64,000 bases of DNA from positions 1,551,917-1,615,916 of the forward strand of contig NC_080729.1 of assembly GCF_019097595.1 (NCBI RefSeq), in the 5' to 3' direction. This DNA comes from Hemibagrus wyckioides. Lineage: Eukaryota; Chordata; Actinopteri; Siluriformes; Bagridae. The position numbers and the translations under genes were made by a program. The notes beneath the pieces were generated by a model. It made no database searches. It was given only the letters and a program-made list of their open reading frames with translations, and was not told the origin of the DNA. Below, in pieces: positions 58,291-64,000 of this stretch; position 1 is the first letter of the stretch; every line of letters begins with the position of its first letter.

Positions 58291-59379
58291 GTCCTGTAAC
58301 ATGAGGCAGTATTACATACATTTTTTAAGCCTCACTATTTTTAAGCAGCATTTTTTAAATATTAGTTTTTAAAAATTAATTATTAATTTATATAATTTCT
58401 TTAATCATATTATTCTTATTTAATAAAACATTATGAACACTTATTTGTAGTATTGTTTATCACATACATTGTTACCTAACCCCACCTCATTCATTTAAGC
58501 CCCACCCCCTCTTTTGGCATGCTGAGTGTTCAGAGTGAATTACAGGACAGACGGAGCTTTAGAGCAGGAATAAACTCGAGCTGTTTCCTATTTGCTCTGT
58601 ATTTACAAGTTCAATCTGTGTGTGTGTGTATGTGTGTGTTTGTGTGTGTGTGTGTGTGTGAGTGATTCTGCTCTGACCTTGAAGTTCATCTTTAATAAAG
58701 CTCTTCTTTGTGGTGTCTAATATACCACGAGCCACACACTGATGGATAATGAGAAAATAACTCTGTGGTAAAATTAAAGCTTTTCATCACTGAATTATTA
58801 AAGTACATTTCATCTGAATTATTGAAACCTTTCCTAGGTGGGAGAATTCAGCATAAACGTTTGGTTCTGTCCGTGATTTAAGCAGCTTCGGGTCTTCGAA
58901 ATGTTCCTCTGCCTTGACGCAGCAGTTTGGCTAATAAATGTGGCAGCGACTGCTGATGGGTTTCACCACTAAAAGGCTAACATCTGTCATGTCTCAGGCT
59001 ACACATTAGCTCATTAGCATGCACGCTGACGCTTCAGTAGCTACAAGCTGAATATAAAAATTGATCCATTATGGAAGATGAACGTTGTGGACTTCTATAA
59101 GAGCCAAACAAATACAAACTTAACATGTGTGGAGTTCAACGATCCAGGGGTTCTCCCTGGAGGAAGGTTCCATGTCTAGCACTTCCACACTTTTTAGAAA
59201 AGAGCAAAGTGATGTCAAGATGCAACCAAGAAAAAAAAACATCAAGAAACCACAAAAAAAAGTGTAAATCTGGGTTCTGAAGATTTTGGAAAACGTTACC
59301 ACAGACAGCAGCGTCTCTCGCTAGAAATTAATTAAAATAAACGTCTTGTTATATGAATTATTTTCCTTTGGGTAAAGTG
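58291..59379. other. gene-free stretch
   Basis: A (TG)n at about 58617-58661. No gene recognised. Confidence 0.4.
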
Positions 59380-59515
59380 GAACGTCCATAGTACACATCC
59401 CTGTGAATGAGTGGTTGCTATAGAAACGATAGCGTATTAATATAAACCTGTCCTAACGTCCAGGAAAATGAACAACCAGCCAATCAGAATCCAGAATTCA
59501 TCATCAGTGTAGAAA
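59380..59515. repeat. dispersed MITE-like repeat, copy 5 (partial)
   Basis: GAGTGGTTGCTATAGAAACG and CCAATCAGAATCCAGAATTC match the 9.5-kb and 2.8-kb copies respectively; the GACACTGGAG core is missing. Confidence 0.5.
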
Positions 59516-59689
59516 TAAGTGAATAAAAGACATGTGGTTTGTGTTATTCTTCCCTAATCTATTCCAGCTGTACCGGAGTTAGCTGAGCAGTTTAATAACT
59601 TTATAATTTATGACCTAATTTCCAGCATCGTGTGTAGCTCGTGTTTAAAAAAGCACGTTTCCCAGAACGCTAATTTGGATATATGCTGG

Positions 59690-60300
59690 TGTCCAAAATT
59701 TACTGCGTAGAAATTCCTCTGGTCGCACTTCTTCAGGATCAGCAGATCTTCCCTCGGTTAGTCGTTCCACGCTCCGGATTTGCTGACGCTCTCGGCTCTG
59801 AAGCGCGTTACACAGTAAAAACCTTCTCCCAGAAAATCAGCCTGGGTTTTATAGCGTCCTCCATCGTCGTTAAGGCTAGCGGGGCACGTAATTAACAATC
59901 CGGAATGAGACAGATAAGCCAGCGCCATGACGGTCTCGTTGCTCCGACTGAAAAGCCAACCCCTGGAATTTAATTACTAATACATGAGCTTTAATTGAAC
60001 TTCTGTCTGAGCGCATGGCCAGAGTAATTAAAATGTGACTGAGATGCGCTTTAAAAGTTAATCAGAGAATCTGCGAGGATCCTTTTATGAAAAAGCGCCG
60101 ATGGAAGACGGCAGGGATTAGATTTTGAGGGAAAGAGTGCTGCAGTCATCAAGCGAGGCCCTGGGTATCCAATCTCGGCCTTAACGTCATCTATCACATC
60201 CCCCAGGCAAACATTTTATCTCCTGTGGTGCTGCGAGCCCCGTTTAGTGGATGATTAAAAATGAATTTTATTAAACAATATATCAGAGGTCTTCAGTCCA
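59690..60300. other. repeat-free block with homeodomain-type words
   Basis: About 600 bp without repeats, with balanced base use and several TAATTA-type words: GTAATTAACAATCC (59888), TTTAATTACTAATACATGAG (59968) and GAGTAATTAAAATGTG (60022). No splice-bounded frame. This resembles long vertebrate non-coding enhancers, by composition only. Confidence 0.35.
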
Positions 60301-61229
60301 AATCCCTCAGAGTCTCCAGAAAGTGCAGGTTTGAACTGCTGCAGCTCCCGAAACGCCGCTCATCATCACCTGGAGCTGCAAAGACGCCGCATCGCAAACG
60401 AATTACGGGACACATCTGTGGGTCGGATTAAAAAAGCAAATTACGTGCGAATTCACCCAGAACGGCTAGCAGGAGACGTTAAAGCGATATTGATGGAATG
60501 AAATGCAGAAACTTCCCTTAATTAAAGCAGCGGAAGTGTGAAAGCTCAGCTATAAAAAAATACATTAAATCCCTGTACTTTTGAAGGTGAAACACACTCT
60601 GATTTACTGATTAATATTTCAGGAATTTTTATTGGCTCTGAATAAATTTTCTGGCTCAAATATACATTTGCAAAATCCAGTAAAATTCAGCAGTAAAAAA
60701 ATGATCAATTACAATTTATTAACCAAACAAGCTTTCTTATTCAGACTCTACACTTCAGACTGCTATAGAAAGGCCGTGCTCTCTGAGTGGGTGGGGCATA
60801 GAGAGGTGACGCCAGCCAATCACGAGTGTCCGTGAGTTCGTGTCTGTGGAAGAGGGCGGATAACGCTTTTGAGTTTATATCTGTATAATGTTCTGGACAG
60901 TTTATACTCATACACGTTAATCTTAGATTTTCTGATTTTATTGTTTTATTTTTGTGATGTTAATAGAATCTGTACGATTCTTTAGGACAATAAAAGTCAA
61001 AAATACTGACAGTTTTTTTTAGTTAAAAGGATGAGATGTCAGGAGAGATCAGCAAGAGGAAGACTTGTTTTAAATCAATGAGGAAAATATACTAAATATT
61101 ATAAATAAATATAATAAATATATTCTGTTAAACTGTTAAAGCTGCTGCACTTTAACAGACAACACTTTAAGAGACATTTTTATTTTTATTTTCTTTTATC
61201 TTTGATTCATTTTTATCCGGGGTTGACAA

Positions 61230-61450
61230 TGTATCTGTTTTTTATTTTAAAAATAAATTAATTAATTTTTTTTTAATTATTTTTAATTCTTTCTTTACAT
61301 TTTTTGTACAATTTCTAAATGAATGTTTTTTTTATTTTTCAATTTCTCTGCATTTTGATGTAAACCTTTATATAAAGAAGAGAAATGTCAGAGTAAATCA
61401 ACAGTAAATAATAAATAAAAAGAGTAAATAAATAAAAATACAAACAGAAA
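61230..61450. repeat. local AT-rich duplication, copy 1
   Basis: Shares with 62185-62410 the order TTTACATTTTTT, AATTTCTCTGCATTTT, AAAGAAGAGAAATGTCAGAG, TAAATCAACAGTAAAT and AAAGAGTAAA, about 960 bp apart in the same orientation. Confidence 0.65.
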
Positions 61451-62184
61451 AACATATTAAACATTATAAAGACTAAATAAAGAGTAAATAATAGGAACAT
61501 ATACTAAATATATTAAAAAATATTAAAATGCTATTAAAAAGTTAAATATTAAAAAGTTAAATATTTAAAGTTAAATATTAAAAAGTTATCAGTAATAAGT
61601 CTAGTTTCTCTTCTAAGTAATCTAATTATTGTGGAGTTACTACAGTTACTAAAAATGTAAGCAGCACTGAAGTTGATTATTTTCCTGTGACTGCACACCA
61701 TAAAGTGCTACTCATGAAATTTTCCCGCTTGTCCCGAGACTTGTAGCCGTGACGTTCCGGTCATCAGCACAGCAGTGCTCCGACTCAGTCCTGACTCTCA
61801 GCTCAGGTCTTAAATAACGCTTAAAGAGACTACAGCAATAAAATAAACATCTTTCATCGATTTTCATTAAACTCCAATAACATGCTCCCATCTAACGAGC
61901 GTAAAATAATTAGAGCTGAAACACTCAGAGATATCGATATTATATTAACCCAGTAAAACCTTTACGATTCTCCCCACGCTTTATTACAGTCAATCGTCTG
62001 AAATGTTTAGAACAATAAGATTTAATTTAATCCAGTAAAAATTTAATTATCCACAACTGGCAATTTATTACAGACAGATTTAAAAAAAAAATTATTCTGT
62101 AATATTCTGACATTTTTATTCTGTATTTTTTATCTTTAATGAATTTCTTTAATATTTTAAATGAATGAATTTCTTGAATTTTAT
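61451..62184. other. AT-rich gene-free stretch
   Basis: Contains TTAAATATTAAAAAG repeats at 61500-61590. No gene. Confidence 0.4.
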
Positions 62185-62410
62185 TTCTTTAATTCTGTCT
62201 CCATTTCCTTACATTTTTTCTAACTATTTGAAAACTAATGTTTCTTTTTTAAAAGACTCTAATTGGGGGAAAAAACACATTCAAATGAATATATTGCATT
62301 TTAGAATTTCATTTCTCTCATTTTTAAGTAAAACATGTAAAGAAGAGAAATGCCAGAGTAAATAAACAGTAAATCATAAAAAAAAGAGTAAACAAACTAT
62401 GCAACAAATA
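62185..62410. repeat. local AT-rich duplication, copy 2
   Basis: Partner of 61230-61450; ends with AAAGAAGAGAAATGCCAGAG and TAAATAAACAGTAAATCA. Confidence 0.65.
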
Positions 62411-62659
62411 ATTACAGAAAAAATAAAACCAGTCAAATTAATAAAAGTTCAAATAGCTCAACATAGTAAAGACTAATCTTTGGCTAGATTTCCAGTTTGT
62501 TATCCTCCCTAGTTAGGCTGCCTAGCTTGGGAACTTTCTTTCGAATAGAACACGATGTGATGATAGTTCTTTAGTCACATGGTGTAGATGTTTACATGAT
62601 CATCGTCATCATCATCATTAACTGCTGAAAAGTGACATGATCTTCTGCTGAAGGCTTTT

Positions 62660-63060
62660 CAGTGTAAATGTCTTCCTTCAGCTCTGTGCTCAGATGGCAG
62701 AGAGCCGGGATATGAGCCACATGCAGCACCTGGCACCCGGACGCTTAGGAATAAAAGGCTCCTCCCATCAGACAGGCCGAAAGGTCACCTTTGATTTGCT
62801 CAGGCTGCTGCTGCTGAGCCGAATCCTGCCTGGGAAATATATGAAAAAAACCCAAGAACAAACAGGTTTCGGCTGTTGAAATTCTCTGAATGAACAAGGG
62901 ATCAGCATGGGTCAGCGCTCCTGCGGTGCCGTAACCTTTAATTCGCCCAGACAGAGATGGAGGACGAGCGAGCCGCGGGTCTGATCAAAGCCCGGACGGA
63001 CGCTTCTGACACGGACAGGCGGTGGAGACGAGGGTTCGATGGGAGAAGATGGTGGAGGTC
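62660..63060. other. repeat-free block, possible conserved non-coding DNA
   Basis: GC-balanced, repeat-free, with phrases such as GGTCACCTTTGATTTGCTCA. A 61-codon frame (62694-62879) has no recognisable domain. Confidence 0.3.
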
Positions 63061-63565
63061 GGTGGAGGTGTGAACACCAATTGCAGAGGTTGAGCTGACA
63101 GATTAGATCTAAAAAAGAGCAGCAAATGGAGTCGCAGTTTAAACCCGAGACCTCTCACCACCAGCAGCAGTAATTGGCTTTATGATAAATTTAGAACGCG
63201 AGCACAGCAGGGTTGAGGTTTATGTCTGGCTCCTTTGTGATATCACTTTAATTGACTGATAGTGACATGGAGATTTTATTTTGCAGCCACAAAATTAACC
63301 CTATTCACAGAAATAGACCCTGATCTAATGACATTTTAGAACTTTCAGTACTGGACAATGTCAGGAAGCAGCTTTACAGAACCCCCGGTGTGACGGTGGA
63401 AAAGAAGGAACCTTCAGAGAAACCAGGCTTGAACTGGAACCAGGGATCTTCTGGGTGACACGGTGGAGTGTGTGATTATAATTCATTACAGTATATACAG
63501 CTGGAGAAGAGAAAAGAAGCAACGGGATTGGTTTAATTAAATTCAATCACATTGCATTGCGAGTT
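63061..63565. other. gene-free stretch
   Basis: Nothing recognised. Confidence 0.35.
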
Positions 63566-63800
63566 TCTGGGGTGGTGGTGGCTCTGGGTTGTTGATTGAA
63601 AGATCATGGGTCAAGCTCCAGCACCAACAAGATGCCACTGCTGGGCAATTAGCAAGGCTCTTACCCCTCTCTGCTCCAGGGGTACTACATCACAGCTGCC
63701 CCTGTGCACTGACCCCAACTTCCTTAGCTTGTACATGCAGAAAGAAGAGAATGCTGTAATGTATTTGTGGTGATAATTAAGGGTTCTTCTTCTAAAATTC
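63566..63800 (+). mobile_element. SINE-like repeat, family C
   Basis: GGTGGTGGTGGCTCTGGGTT, GATCATGGGTCAAGCTCC (a degenerate B box), GCAATTAGCAAGGCTCTTAC, CTCTGCTCCAGGGGTACTAC and GACCCCAACTTCCT follow the order of a widespread fish tRNA-derived SINE. The tail ends near GGGTTCTTCTTCT. Degenerate boxes suggest an old copy. Confidence 0.65.
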
Positions 63801-64000
63801 TTCTTCCTCATCCACTCTCCACCATTTTCCCATTACACACTGAAGTGACCAATCAAGCTACAGTTCGTTTGCATGAAAGTAAACCTGAGTTTATTAAACA
63901 AGCACCAAGCAGTGTTTATAATGAGGAGTTCAATCTCTTTAACACGCTTTAATTTTTCTTTACTTTTGAAAAAAAGATCAATAAGCATGCTTTTAAATTT

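Overview
The window looks like vertebrate nuclear DNA from a teleost. It has one intron-containing cytosolic carbonic anhydrase gene, fish-type Tc1/mariner transposons, tRNA-derived SINEs, and a very high load of di-, tri- and tetranucleotide repeats and minisatellites. The mix of Tc1 subfamilies and short dispersed repeats suggests an otophysan, perhaps a catfish. That is inference; nothing seen here fixes the species.

Layout. 1-13.3 kb: no supported gene; microsatellites, a composite minisatellite near 0.5-0.8 kb and small transposon or SINE relics. 13.4-15.0 kb: a large 18-bp-unit minisatellite. 15-24 kb: no proven gene; two non-autonomous DNA elements with terminal inverted repeats (18.27-19.36 and 21.36-22.66 kb, the second holding a SINE), further SINE relics and a CpG-rich patch near 17.9 kb. 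24.3-29.8 kb: a complete seven-exon carbonic anhydrase gene on the + strand, with TATA box, intact splice sites, an intact 260-codon frame and a poly(A) signal. 30-38 kb: SINE and Tc1 relics, a purine-rich minisatellite beside one exon-like open segment on the minus strand (35.04-35.14 kb), and a short segmental duplication.

38.1-39.3 and 48.1-49.3 kb: two nearly identical, full-length Tc1-like elements in opposite orientation, each with an intact 343-codon DD34E transposase. 41-47 kb: Tc1 fragments, a tRNA-Gly-derived repeat and two minisatellites. 47.7-53.6 kb: (GGAT)n-type repeats broken by the second Tc1. A different, dead, long-ITR Tc1 (50.79-52.92 kb) follows, carrying two foreign insertions. 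One is a 476-bp non-autonomous element. The other is a 97-bp piece that matches, inverted, a repeat-free segment 3.2 kb away. 54.5-64 kb: another dead Tc1, a 36-bp minisatellite, AT-rich DNA and several repeat-free stretches that look like conserved non-coding candidates.

Only the carbonic anhydrase is a convincing host gene. The two intact Tc1 transposases could act in trans on the deleted copies of their own family, but the other Tc1 families here have no intact source in the window. The long reading frames across minisatellites come from unit lengths or array periods divisible by three and are not proteins.
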